A stretch of 64,000 nucleotides of DNA, taken from Microbacterium esteraromaticum. Its GTDB lineage: Bacteria; Actinomycetota; Actinomycetes; Actinomycetales; Microbacteriaceae. Positions 9,132-17,024 of the stretch are shown here, in pieces; positions within the stretch are counted from its first letter, which is position 1; each line of letters starts with the position of its first letter. The notes under the pieces were generated by a model that saw nothing but the letters and a program-made list of their open reading frames with translations, was not told the origin of the DNA and made no database searches. A program made the position numbers and the translations under genes. The DNA is taken from positions 2,790,001-2,854,000 of the forward strand of contig NZ_CP118100.1 of assembly GCF_028747645.1 (NCBI RefSeq). The letters are read 5' to 3'.

Positions 9132-10529
9132 ATGGGAACCACCGTCTTCGAGAGGTTCCGTCCTGCCGAATCGCAGATCGATGCGGCATTGCGCGACACC
9201 CGACACTCGACCTTCTGGCTCGACGATGTCGCCCGCCCCGAGCATCCGCCGTTGCGCACCGATGTGCGCGCCGATCTCGTCGTCGTGGGTGGCGGGTACG
9301 CCGGCCTGTGGACGGCGGTGCGCGCCAAGGAGCGCGACCCGCAGCGCTCCGTCGTGCTGCTGGAGGCGTCGCGGATCGGCTGGGCCGCGTCGGGGCGCAA
9401 CGGCGGGTTCTGCGAGGCGAGCCTGACGCACGGTTACGAGAACGGCATGAACCGCTGGCCCGACGAGATGGAGCAGCTCGAACGCCTGGGCCTTGAGAAC
9501 CTCGACGGCATCGAGCAGACCGTGCAGCGCTACGGCATGGACGTCGACTGGGAGCACACCGGCCAGCTGGCGGTGGCCACCGAGCGGCACCAGATCGAGT
9601 GGATGCACGGCGAGGAGTTCCTCGACCAGGACGCCGTGCGCGCCGAGGTGCACTCCCCCACCTATCTCGCCGGCAACTGGGATCGGCGGGGCTGCGCGAT
9701 GGTGCATCCGGCGAAGCTCGCCGTTGAACTCGCCCGCGTCGCGACCGAGCTGGGTGTGCAGATCCACGAGCACAGCCGGGTCACCGGGCTCTCGGGCAAG
9801 GGCACCCAGACGGTGACGGTCGACGGGGGCGGCACCGTCACCGCCGACCAGGTGGCACTCGCCACCAACGTCTTCCCGTCGCTGCTGGCACGCAACCGGC
9901 TCATGACGGTGCCGGTGTACGACTACGTGCTGATGACCGAGCCGCTCACCACCGACCAGCTCGGCGCAATCGGATGGCAGAACCGTCAGGGCCTGGCCGA
10001 CTCCGCGAACCAGTTCCACTACTACCGACTCAGCGCCGACAACCGGATCCTGTTCGGCGGCTACGACGCGATCTACCACTTCGGCGGCAAGGTACGCGCC
10101 ACCTACGAGGAGCGCCCCGAATCGCACCGACGACTCGCGTCGCACTTCTTCACGACGTTCCCGCAGCTGGAGGATGTGACCTTCACGCACCGCTGGGCGG
10201 GCGCGATCGACTCATGCAGTCGGTTCTGCGCTTTCTACGGTGTCGCGCGCGGCGGCCGTGTCGCGTACGCGACCGGTTTCACCGGCCTGGGCGTCGGGGC
10301 ATCCCGCTTCGCGGCGGACGTGATGCTCGACAAGCTCGCCGGAGTCGAGAACGAGCGCACCCAGCTCGAGATGGTGCGCACCCGCCCGATCCCGTTCCCA
10401 CCCGAGCCGGCCGCCGCGATCGGAGTGAACATGGTGCGCCGTGCGATGGACCGCGCCGATCACAACGAGGGCAAGCGCAACCTGCTGCTGAAAACCCTCG
10501 ACGCGATCGGGATGGGGTTCGACTCGTGA
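9132..10529 (+). CDS. FAD-dependent amine oxidoreductase (PuuB-like, DAO family)
   Basis: A 465-residue flavoprotein. The dinucleotide motif is DLVVVGGGYAGLWTAV near residue 40, followed by ASGRNGGFCEASL, which is typical of the gamma-glutamylputrescine oxidase (PuuB) branch of the DAO family. A C-terminal GVGASRFAADVMLDKLAG block also fits that family. The start ATG at 9132 has GGAGTGAG just upstream; a GTG at 9123 would remove that site. It probably oxidises an amine or N-acylated polyamine to an aldehyde for the neighbouring aldehyde dehydrogenase. No PuuA-type glutamine synthetase is present here, so the substrate is unproven. The stop overlaps the next gene. Confidence 0.85.
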   Translation: MGTTVFERFRPAESQIDAALRDTRHSTFWLDDVARPEHPPLRTDVRADLVVVGGGYAGLWTAVRAKERDPQRSVVLLEASRIGWAASGRNGGFCEASLTHGYENGMNRWPDEMEQLERLGLENLDGIEQTVQRYGMDVDWEHTGQLAVATERHQIEWMHGEEFLDQDAVRAEVHSPTYLAGNWDRRGCAMVHPAKLAVELARVATELGVQIHEHSRVTGLSGKGTQTVTVDGGGTVTADQVALATNVFPSLLARNRLMTVPVYDYVLMTEPLTTDQLGAIGWQNRQGLADSANQFHYYRLSADNRILFGGYDAIYHFGGKVRATYEERPESHRRLASHFFTTFPQLEDVTFTHRWAGAIDSCSRFCAFYGVARGGRVAYATGFTGLGVGASRFAADVMLDKLAGVENERTQLEMVRTRPIPFPPEPAAAIGVNMVRRAMDRADHNEGKRNLLLKTLDAIGMGFDS

Positions 10530-10885
10530 GTGCGGATGCGCTCACGCCGGGAACAGCGTCGGATGCCGCGGGCCTGACCCTCGCACATGAACCGCTCCCG
10601 GCCGTCGACGTGCGCCGTGGCGAACCGACGGCCGGCGTACAGGACCTCGGGACGTTCTCGGGCGTTGAGCTGGGCGTCTGGGAGATGAGTCCCGGTGTGG
10701 CCTCGGATACCGAGGAGGATGAGGTCTTCATCGTGCTGTCGGGGCGGGCGCGTGTCGACTTCGAGCATCCGTCACTACCGTCGATCGACCTCGGCCCCGG
10801 CTCGGTCGTGCGCCTCACCGAGGGCATGCGCACCGTATGGACCGTCACCGAGACCCTGCGCAAGGTGTACCTGGTCTGCCCCTGA
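10526..10885 (+). CDS. cupin domain protein
   Basis: A 119-residue single-domain cupin. It starts at a GTG that overlaps the oxidoreductase stop (GTGA, 10526-10529), so the two are translated together. The beta-barrel core is seen in EEDEVFIVLSGRARVDFEHP and DLGPGSVVRLTEGMRTVWTV, with a short C-terminal KVYLVCP. It resembles the small (S)-ureidoglycine-type/EutQ-like cupins often found beside amine oxidases. The metal ligands are poorly conserved in the visible motif, so it may be a binding or sensory protein. Function unknown. Confidence 0.8.
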   Translation: MSADALTPGTASDAAGLTLAHEPLPAVDVRRGEPTAGVQDLGTFSGVELGVWEMSPGVASDTEEDEVFIVLSGRARVDFEHPSLPSIDLGPGSVVRLTEGMRTVWTVTETLRKVYLVCP

Positions 10886-11228
10886 TCCGCCTACCCAGGC
10901 GCTCACCGCCGCAACGCACGCTGCTCTCGCCCCGTCCCCGTTTCGCTTCAGGCGAAGGGGGGCTTCGCAGTTGAGGGTTCTGCTGCATGGATAGGTGACA
11001 CCTGATCGACCGCTGACTCGCCGTCCCGATCGCGAGAGCCGAGCTGGTGGAGGCATGTCGGGCGAATGCGCTGTTCGATGCGCATTGCATGACCCGGAGT
11101 TCGGGCGCCGGTTGAGTATGGCCAGTTCCGCAGCCGGAGGCCCCTTCGCGCTCTGGCCCGCCACCGCTTGGTCGGACCGATGGGCGGGGTCGCGTCCCGA
11201 GAAGACAACGCCGCCATAGAATCTTCCT
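10886..11228. other. 343-bp stretch without a convincing gene
   Basis: Between the cupin gene and the convergent membrane protein gene lie a GC-rich hairpin (10936-10960) and sequence open in several frames but with no recognised protein, good start site or RNA gene. It marks the edge of the lower-GC patch that follows and may be debris from an insertion or deletion. Confidence 0.6.
10936..10960 (+). terminator. possible terminator hairpin after the cupin gene
   Basis: CCCC and TTCGC arms pair with GCGAA and GGGG around a small loop, with a two-base bulge, about 50 bp after the cupin stop. There is no clear U-tract, as is common in high-GC actinobacteria. Confidence 0.4.
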
Positions 11229-11834
11229 TCAGATCGCCCGCGATGCGCGCAGGACAGCATTAAGCTCAGCGGCAATGCTCCCCACCATCGCCGTTGTTGC
11301 GGCCCGGTAAGGAGTACCCGACCATCGCATTGGCTCGAAGGAAATCTGGCGGCCGTCTACTGCAATCGACACCTGAGGCACACCCCATCCGAACGCGACC
11401 CGCGTTGCAGAGATATTGGAGATTTCCGACAGTTCGCATTGTGCAATAACCGCGTCACCCTTCGGAGGTAAAGCTCTCGAAGTCTCAAGGTGTAGGCGAT
11501 CGTCCACAACGAGACACCACCCCCTCCCTTCGTGCCGAGTCTTTCCATCTGCGTCAACAACCGTGCACTTGACGAACGGGCGCACGAAGCTTGCGCTGCT
11601 ACTCGCAGATCTAATCCTGGCTGAGCGTGCGGTCGATCGCCAGGCGCGCAATGAATGCAATGCAATCAGAGAAAGCGCGAGCCCGACCAATGTGAAACTG
11701 ATAGTCACAGTTAAACTGGTTGACTGCAAGGTGATAATGGCGAAGATCACCAACAAGATTGGAACAGCGGACAGTAACAAGCACCGCAACCAGACTTCGA
11801 GTCTCAATGTCGGGTACGAGTCGGTGTTCAACAT
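11229..11834 (-). CDS. two-helix membrane protein with a PH-like C-terminal domain
   Basis: A 201-residue protein of unknown function. Two membrane segments lie near residues 15-38 (LLLSAVPILLVIFAIITL) and 43-66 (ISFTLVGLALSLIAL). A soluble C-terminal half follows whose alternating pattern (GWCLVVDDRLHLETS ... VSIAVDGRQISFEPM) resembles a bacterial PH/GRAM-like beta domain; that call is tentative. ATG at 11834 is used, two bases after the stop of the ATPase fragment upstream, so the two are probably co-translated. Base composition is noticeably less GC-rich than the surroundings, which suggests foreign origin. Confidence 0.65.
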   Translation of the reverse strand: MLNTDSYPTLRLEVWLRCLLLSAVPILLVIFAIITLQSTSLTVTISFTLVGLALSLIALHSLRAWRSTARSARIRSASSSASFVRPFVKCTVVDADGKTRHEGRGWCLVVDDRLHLETSRALPPKGDAVIAQCELSEISNISATRVAFGWGVPQVSIAVDGRQISFEPMRWSGTPYRAATTAMVGSIAAELNAVLRASRAI

Positions 11835-11836
11835 GT

Positions 11837-12145
11837 TCACCACTGATTCTGGCTCGGCAAAAACATGAGCCTCGGAGGGACGCTGGCGTATTCCGCTGGA
11901 ACGGCATGCCGTTCCAGCCAATCGCCCGCTTCTTGCGCATCGGAGACAACGAGCTCGGATTCTGCTTCTCTCAGCACGACTGTGCTCGCCTGATTGCCGT
12001 TCTGGGCTTTCAACACGAGGTCGCGCAACAGTTGCGACTTGCCCGCATTGTTGGCCCCAACGACGCACGTAACCCCCGCGGCAACAAGTGGGACGCGGTC
12101 CCCAAGGGTGGACGTGATGCTCTCGAACCGAAACCTCATCGTCAT
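11837..12145 (-). CDS. AAA/ABC-type ATPase N-terminal fragment
   Basis: A 102-residue product containing a Walker A motif, GANNAGKSQLL, about residues 30-40, in a RecF/OLD-like N-terminal setting (MRFRFESITSTLGDRVPLV). No ABC signature, Walker B or C-terminal half follows in any frame, so the protein is far shorter than working members of this class. An excellent AAGGAG site seven bases before the ATG suggests it is expressed. Its stop lies two bases before the next gene. Either a deletion removed the rest of a larger ATPase, or it is a purpose-made short nucleotide-binding partner of the membrane protein. Confidence 0.6.
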   Translation of the reverse strand: MTMRFRFESITSTLGDRVPLVAAGVTCVVGANNAGKSQLLRDLVLKAQNGNQASTVVLREAESELVVSDAQEAGDWLERHAVPAEYASVPPRLMFLPSQNQW

Positions 12146-12264
12146 CGTCCTGCTCCTTCGCTCCTGCTGCGGTCCGACAGCCCCCGCGTCATGCTTTGCG
12201 ATCTATCCCTACCAGAGGAGATCGTATCGGGCGGCGCTCCCTATCTAGAGCTTCCGAATCGGCG

Positions 12265-13824
12265 TCATCCCGGCAGCGTCAGCACCGCCAGGTGCAGCGC
12301 CGCGAGCGTCTCACCGTCGTCGAGGTCAACGTCGAGCAGGTCCGAGATCAGCGTCAGCCGCTGGTAGAACACCGACCTCGACAGGTGCGACGACGCCGCT
12401 GCGGCCGTGCGACTGCCCGGGTGCGCGACCACGGCGCGCAGCACGCGCAGCAGGTCGCCGCCGTGCTGCTCATCGAACCGGATCAACGGCGCCAGCATCC
12501 GCTCACTGTGCTCCTGCAGGCGGTGATCGCCGCCGAGCTCGGTGACCAGGCGCGTCAGCGGCCGGTCATCGACGCGCCGCACCTCGGCAGGGCCGAGGCG
12601 CGCGGCCAGGAGCCGCGCCGGACGGACGGATGCCAACAGCTCGGCGACCGTCGACGCCGGTGTTCCGATCGCGAGCCCCGTCGGAAGCCCTGCCGCCGCG
12701 GCGGAGATCTGCGCCGACGACAGTTCCCGCCGCGCCGAGACGAGCACCACACCATCGCCATCGTGCACGGCGCCCATCGCCCGCGTATCAGCATCCGCAT
12801 TTCGGGCATCCGTCGCGATGAGCGCCTCGACCAGACGCTGCACCTGCCCGGGCTGCGCCCGCGGCACCACCAGCACGCCGAGCGTACGCCCCACCACCGG
12901 CAGCCCCGCCGCCGCCAAGCGCGCCGCCACATCCGCGTCGCCGCTGTGGCCGCCCCCCGCGATCGCCTGAACGAGATCCCGCGCCGGGAGCACCTCCCAG
13001 GCCGTAGGGCCGTCGGCGAGCCGGGCGAAGGCCAGCGCTGTCGCGGCCAGCTCGAGCACGGTCAGCACCCCCGCCGGATGCTCCGCTCCGGGCAGCGCGA
13101 CCAGCGCACCCCATCGCACGCCACGCGCCTGCACCGGCACCGTCAACAACTCCACGTCGCTGCGGGATCGGGCGGCCCACCCGGTGAGCACATCGGATGC
13201 CCGCACGTCGCGCACCTCGGCGGTGACCACCTCGCGCCCGGGCGTCTCGAGCACGATGGGCGCATCGAGCACGCGGGCCGTCTCGCGCACGACGACATCC
13301 GCGGGTGCGCCGCGCAGGCTCAGCCCGGTGAACAGCTCATGCAACCGCTGACGCTCCTGCAGCGCCTCCAGCTGCCCCGAGATGATCCGGCGATGCACCG
13401 CCTCGGTGACCGTCACGAACTTCACCACGCGTTCCAGGGCGATCAGCGCCAGACCCCGGGCGCGGCACGCGGCGATGAACGCCGGCGGTGCGACCGTGAA
13501 GCGTGTCCCGAGCTCGATCACGACCCCGGCGACGCCGGCCCCGGCCAGTCGGTCGGCCAGATCGTGCAGCGCGGCATCCGCCCCCGCCCAACCCGCTGCC
13601 GTCGTCAGCAGCAGCTCGCCGCCGTCAAGAAGGTCGGCCACCTGGTCACTGTCCGAGACGTGCACCCAGCGCACACGGGCATCCAGCGCCTCGCCGCCGA
13701 CCAACACCTCGGGGGCGCCGCGCTGCAGCGCGTCCACACTGAGCACATCGCGCACACGAGGGAGCGCATCCTCTTCCGGACGATCTGTCTGATCCGCGCC
13801 GATGTCCTGACGATCTGCACCCAC
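12265..13824 (-). CDS. PucR-family transcriptional regulator
   Basis: A 519-residue regulator. The N-terminal PucR domain is visible at about residues 20-140 (RVRDVLSVDALQRGAPEVLV, WVHVSDSDQVADLLDGGELL), and the C-terminal HTH_30 is near the end (LRVLRAVVAHPGSRTAAAAS, then HLSRSVFYQRLTLISDLL). A GTG start is used and is uncertain because the purine run touches it. It is divergent from the MmsA-like dehydrogenase and aminotransferase genes, which it most likely activates. PucR proteins often respond to purine, GABA or beta-alanine-like metabolites. Confidence 0.9.
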   Translation of the reverse strand: MGADRQDIGADQTDRPEEDALPRVRDVLSVDALQRGAPEVLVGGEALDARVRWVHVSDSDQVADLLDGGELLLTTAAGWAGADAALHDLADRLAGAGVAGVVIELGTRFTVAPPAFIAACRARGLALIALERVVKFVTVTEAVHRRIISGQLEALQERQRLHELFTGLSLRGAPADVVVRETARVLDAPIVLETPGREVVTAEVRDVRASDVLTGWAARSRSDVELLTVPVQARGVRWGALVALPGAEHPAGVLTVLELAATALAFARLADGPTAWEVLPARDLVQAIAGGGHSGDADVAARLAAAGLPVVGRTLGVLVVPRAQPGQVQRLVEALIATDARNADADTRAMGAVHDGDGVVLVSARRELSSAQISAAAAGLPTGLAIGTPASTVAELLASVRPARLLAARLGPAEVRRVDDRPLTRLVTELGGDHRLQEHSERMLAPLIRFDEQHGGDLLRVLRAVVAHPGSRTAAAASSHLSRSVFYQRLTLISDLLDVDLDDGETLAALHLAVLTLPG

Positions 13825-13864
13825 TCCCCCATCCTTGCCTCTGTCAGCATGGGGATCAAGCCAC

Positions 13865-13891
13865 CCGTACCGATTCGGTCATTCTGTACGG
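13865..13891. promoter_or_regulatory. inverted repeat in the PucR/dehydrogenase divergent region
   Basis: CCGTAC at 13865-13870 is mirrored by GTACGG at 13886-13891, with a 15-bp spacer, midway between the two divergent starts. It is a candidate PucR binding site. Pattern evidence only. Confidence 0.35.
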
Positions 13892-13924
13892 CACATCCCC
13901 TGAATCTCGACGAGGAGCACATCT

Positions 13925-15409
13925 GTGAGCACCATCCGCCACTTCATCAACGGCGCCGACGCCGGCGAGACCGCCCGCACCCTGCCGGTGTACAACCCGG
14001 CCACCGGTGAGGTGCACCGTCAGGTTGCGGCCGCCTCGGCCGACGAGGTCTCCCACGCGATCGCCACGGCGAAGGCCGCCGCCCCGGCATGGCGGTCGTC
14101 GAGCCTCATCAAGCGCGCCGACGTCTTCTTCCGCCTGCGCCAGATCCTCGTCGAGCGCACCGACGAGCTCGCCGCGATCATCACCAGCGAGCACGGCAAG
14201 GTGCTCTCGGACGCCGCCGGCGAGGTCTCACGCGGCATCGAGAACGTCGAGTTCGCCGCGGGCCTGCTGCACCACCTCAAGGGCGAGCGCGCCGAGCAGG
14301 TCGCGCGCGGCGTCGACGTGCACTCCGTCAAGCAGCCGGTGGGCGTGGTGGCGTGCATCACGCCGTTCAACTTCCCCGTCATGGTTCCGCTGTGGATGAT
14401 CGCCTCGGCCATCGCCTGCGGCAACACCGTCGTACTCAAGCCCAGCGAGAAGGACCCCTCGGCCGCGCTCTGGATCGCCCGCGCCTTCCAGGAGGCCGGC
14501 CTGCCCGACGGCGTACTCAACGTCGTCAACGGCGACAAGACCGCCGTCGACGCCCTGCTCGACGCGCGCGACGTCGCCGCCATCAGCTTCGTCGGCTCGA
14601 CCCCGATCGCGAAGTCGATCTACGAGCGGGCCTCGGCCAACGGCAAGCGCGTGCAGGCACTCGGCGGCGCCAAGAACCACATGGTCGTCATGCCCGACGC
14701 CGATATCGAGGCCGCCTCCGCCGCCGCCATCTCGGCCGCCTACGGCTCGGCAGGCGAGCGCTGCATGGCCGTCTCGGTGCTCGTCGCCGTCGGCGACATC
14801 GCCGACGGGCTCGTCGAGGGCATCCGCTCACGCATCGGCGACCTGCGCATCGGCGACGGCACCGACCCGGCCAGCGAGATGGGCCCGCTCATCACCCGTG
14901 AGCACCGCGACAAGGTCGAGTCGTACGTCACCGGCGCCGCAGCCGAGGGCGCCACCGTCGTCGTCGACGGCACGCAGAAGCGCTTCGACAATGACGGGTT
15001 CTTCACCGGCGTCACCCTGCTCGACAACGTGCGCCCCGGCATGAAGGCCTACGACGAAGAGATCTTCGGCCCCGTGCTGTCGGTCGTGCGCGTCGAGACC
15101 TACGCCGACGCCGTCGAGCTCATCAACGCCAACGCCTTCGGCAACGGCACCGCGATCTTCACCCGCGACGGCGGCACCGCCCGCCAGTTCGAATTCGACA
15201 TCGAGGTCGGCATGGTCGGCGTCAACGTGCCGATCCCCGTGCCCGTGGGCGCGTTCTCGTTCGGCGGATGGAAGAACTCCCTGTTCGGCGACTCGCACAT
15301 CTACGGCCCCGAATCGATCCACTTCTACACCCGCTCCAAGGTCGTCACCACCCGCTGGCCCGACCACACCCCCGCCCAGATCGACCTCGGCTTCCCGAGC
15401 AACCACTGA
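13925..15409 (+). CDS. mmsA: CoA-acylating (methyl)malonate-semialdehyde dehydrogenase, copy 1
   Basis: A 494-residue MmsA-type dehydrogenase that oxidises malonate or methylmalonate semialdehyde to acetyl- or propionyl-CoA with NAD. The diagnostic GSAGERCMAVSVLV cysteine motif, the ITPFNFPVMVPLWM segment and VGMVGVNVPIPVPVGAFSFG near the C-terminus identify the subfamily. It starts at a GTG after GAGGAG. It is followed after 19 bp by a class III aminotransferase, so malonate semialdehyde from beta-alanine is the more likely substrate here. A second copy in the valine operon (54623-56125) probably handles methylmalonate semialdehyde. Confidence 0.92.
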   Translation: MSTIRHFINGADAGETARTLPVYNPATGEVHRQVAAASADEVSHAIATAKAAAPAWRSSSLIKRADVFFRLRQILVERTDELAAIITSEHGKVLSDAAGEVSRGIENVEFAAGLLHHLKGERAEQVARGVDVHSVKQPVGVVACITPFNFPVMVPLWMIASAIACGNTVVLKPSEKDPSAALWIARAFQEAGLPDGVLNVVNGDKTAVDALLDARDVAAISFVGSTPIAKSIYERASANGKRVQALGGAKNHMVVMPDADIEAASAAAISAAYGSAGERCMAVSVLVAVGDIADGLVEGIRSRIGDLRIGDGTDPASEMGPLITREHRDKVESYVTGAAAEGATVVVDGTQKRFDNDGFFTGVTLLDNVRPGMKAYDEEIFGPVLSVVRVETYADAVELINANAFGNGTAIFTRDGGTARQFEFDIEVGMVGVNVPIPVPVGAFSFGGWKNSLFGDSHIYGPESIHFYTRSKVVTTRWPDHTPAQIDLGFPSNH

Positions 15410-15428
15410 TCGCGAAGGAGACACCGAC

Positions 15429-16814
15429 ATGGCACAGTTCACCGACCGGCACGGCGTGCAGCATCCGCTCCCCGCACCCGAGGCCGAGGCGCAGGTGCGC
15501 GCCGACGACCGCTCCCACGTGTTCCACTCGTGGAGCGCCCAGGCGATGATCGACCCGCTGCCGGTCGCCGCCGGCGAGGGATCGACGTTCTGGGACTACG
15601 CGGGCAACGCGTACCTCGACTTCTCCAGCCAGCTGGTCAACCTCAACCTCGGTCACCAGCATCCCGATCTCGTCGCGTCGATCCAGCAGCAGGCCGGACG
15701 CCTCGCGACCATCCAGCCCGCCGTCGCCAACGACGTGCGCGGCGAGCTGGCCCGCCTCATCAGCGAGGTCGCCCCGGACGGGTTCGAGAAGGTGTTCTTC
15801 ACCAACGGCGGCGCCGAGGCGAACGAGTACGCCGTGCGCATGGCCCGCCAGGCCACGGGACGCCGCAAGGTGCTCTCGATGTACCGCAGCTACCACGGCT
15901 CGACCTCGACCGCGATCTCGCTGACCGGCGACCCGCGCCGCTGGGCAAACGAAGTCAGCGACGCCGGAGCCGTGCGCTTCTTCGGCCCCTACCTGTACCG
16001 CTCGCCGTTCCACTCGACCACCCTCGCCGAGGAGTCGCAGCGTGCGCTGGAGCACCTCGAGCAGACGATCGTGCTCGAGGGGCCCTCGACCATCGCGGCG
16101 ATCATCATCGAGACGGTCGTGGGCACCAACGGTGTGCTCGTGCCGCCGCCCGGCTACCTGCAGGGCGTGCGCGAGCTCTGCGACCGGTACGGCATCGTGT
16201 ACATCGCCGACGAGGTCATGGTCGGCTTCGGCCGCCTGGGTGAATGGTTCGGCATCCACGCGTTCGACGCCCAGCCCGACCTGATCACCTTCGCCAAGGG
16301 CGTCAACTCGGGCTACGTGCCCCTCGGTGGAGTCGTCATCTCGGATGCCATCGCGGCGCACTTCGACAAGACCGCATTCCCCGGCGGGCTGACCTACTCG
16401 GGGCATCCGCTGGCCTGCGCCGCCGGTGTGGCGACGTTCGAGGTGTTCCGACGCGACGGCATCCTCGAGCGGGTGCGCGACCTGGGCGAGCGCGTCGTCG
16501 AGCCGACACTGCGCGCGTGGGTCGACGCCCACCCGAGCGTCGGCGAGGTGCGCGGTCGCGGTCTGTTCTGGGCCGTCGAGCTGGTGCGCGACAAGGAGAC
16601 CCGCGAGCCGCTGGTGCCGTTCAACGCGGCGGGAGCGGATGCTGCGCCGATGGGCGCGTTCGCTGCGGCGGCGAAGAAGGGCGGCGTGTGGCCGTTCACG
16701 CACTTCAACCGCATGCACGTCGCCCCGCCGCTGGTGATCAGCGAGGACGACCTGGTGCGTGGCCTGGCCGTGCTCGACGACGCCCTCTCGGTCGCCGACG
16801 AGTACACCGCCTGA
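15429..16814 (+). CDS. class III aminotransferase (omega-amino acid:pyruvate type)
   Basis: A 461-residue PLP enzyme. The PLP lysine is in LITFAKGVNSGYVPLGGVVIS, the aspartate that contacts the pyridine ring in YIADEVMVGFGRLG, and the cofactor phosphate motif in FFTNGGAEANEYAVRMAR. A GAAGGAG site precedes the ATG. Paired with an MmsA-type dehydrogenase, it likely removes the amino group from beta-alanine or another omega-amino acid to give a semialdehyde. GABA or taurine are alternatives that cannot be separated by eye. Confidence 0.9.
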   Translation: MAQFTDRHGVQHPLPAPEAEAQVRADDRSHVFHSWSAQAMIDPLPVAAGEGSTFWDYAGNAYLDFSSQLVNLNLGHQHPDLVASIQQQAGRLATIQPAVANDVRGELARLISEVAPDGFEKVFFTNGGAEANEYAVRMARQATGRRKVLSMYRSYHGSTSTAISLTGDPRRWANEVSDAGAVRFFGPYLYRSPFHSTTLAEESQRALEHLEQTIVLEGPSTIAAIIIETVVGTNGVLVPPPGYLQGVRELCDRYGIVYIADEVMVGFGRLGEWFGIHAFDAQPDLITFAKGVNSGYVPLGGVVISDAIAAHFDKTAFPGGLTYSGHPLACAAGVATFEVFRRDGILERVRDLGERVVEPTLRAWVDAHPSVGEVRGRGLFWAVELVRDKETREPLVPFNAAGADAAPMGAFAAAAKKGGVWPFTHFNRMHVAPPLVISEDDLVRGLAVLDDALSVADEYTA

Positions 16815-16833
16815 CACCCACCCGGCACTTCCT

Positions 16834-16938
16834 CACGAGGGGTCAGTAAACGCGGCATCGGGCACCCCCGACCCGACGTTTATTGGCCCCTCGTGGTGTG
16901 TGGCCCCTCGTGGTGTTGTGGCCCCCTCGTGGTGTTGG
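16834..16938. repeat. 62-bp palindromic repeat, family 2, with iterated right arm
   Basis: The unit 16834-16895 starts CACGAGGGGTCA and ends GGCCCCTCGTG. The right arm then repeats twice more as GCCCCTCGTGGTGTTG-like units to about 16938. It lies between the convergent aminotransferase and putA genes. Confidence 0.8.
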
Positions 16939-16960
16939 GCAGCTGTTGCGCGGGGACGAC

Positions 16961-16992
16961 GAAGGGCGCCGGGGAAAACCCCGGCGCCCTTC
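16961..16992 (-). terminator. strong hairpin terminator of putA copy 1
   Basis: A perfect 14-bp GC-rich stem (GAAGGGCGCCGGGG with its complement) with a four-base A loop on the + strand lies 33 bp past the putA stop. It may serve both convergent transcripts. Confidence 0.75.
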
Positions 16993-17024
16993 GCGCTGTT
17001 CTGCGTGTCTCAGCGACTCACGTG

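Noticed and set aside
10995..11219. 74-codon open frame in the gap after the cupin gene
   Set aside because: No family resemblance, no clear ribosome site, and a Pro/Arg/Ser composition typical of spurious frames.
11611..11949. A frameshifted continuation of the ATPase fragment
   Set aside because: The alternative frames show no Walker B or ABC signature and become low-quality sequence, so a simple frameshift does not explain the short ATPase.
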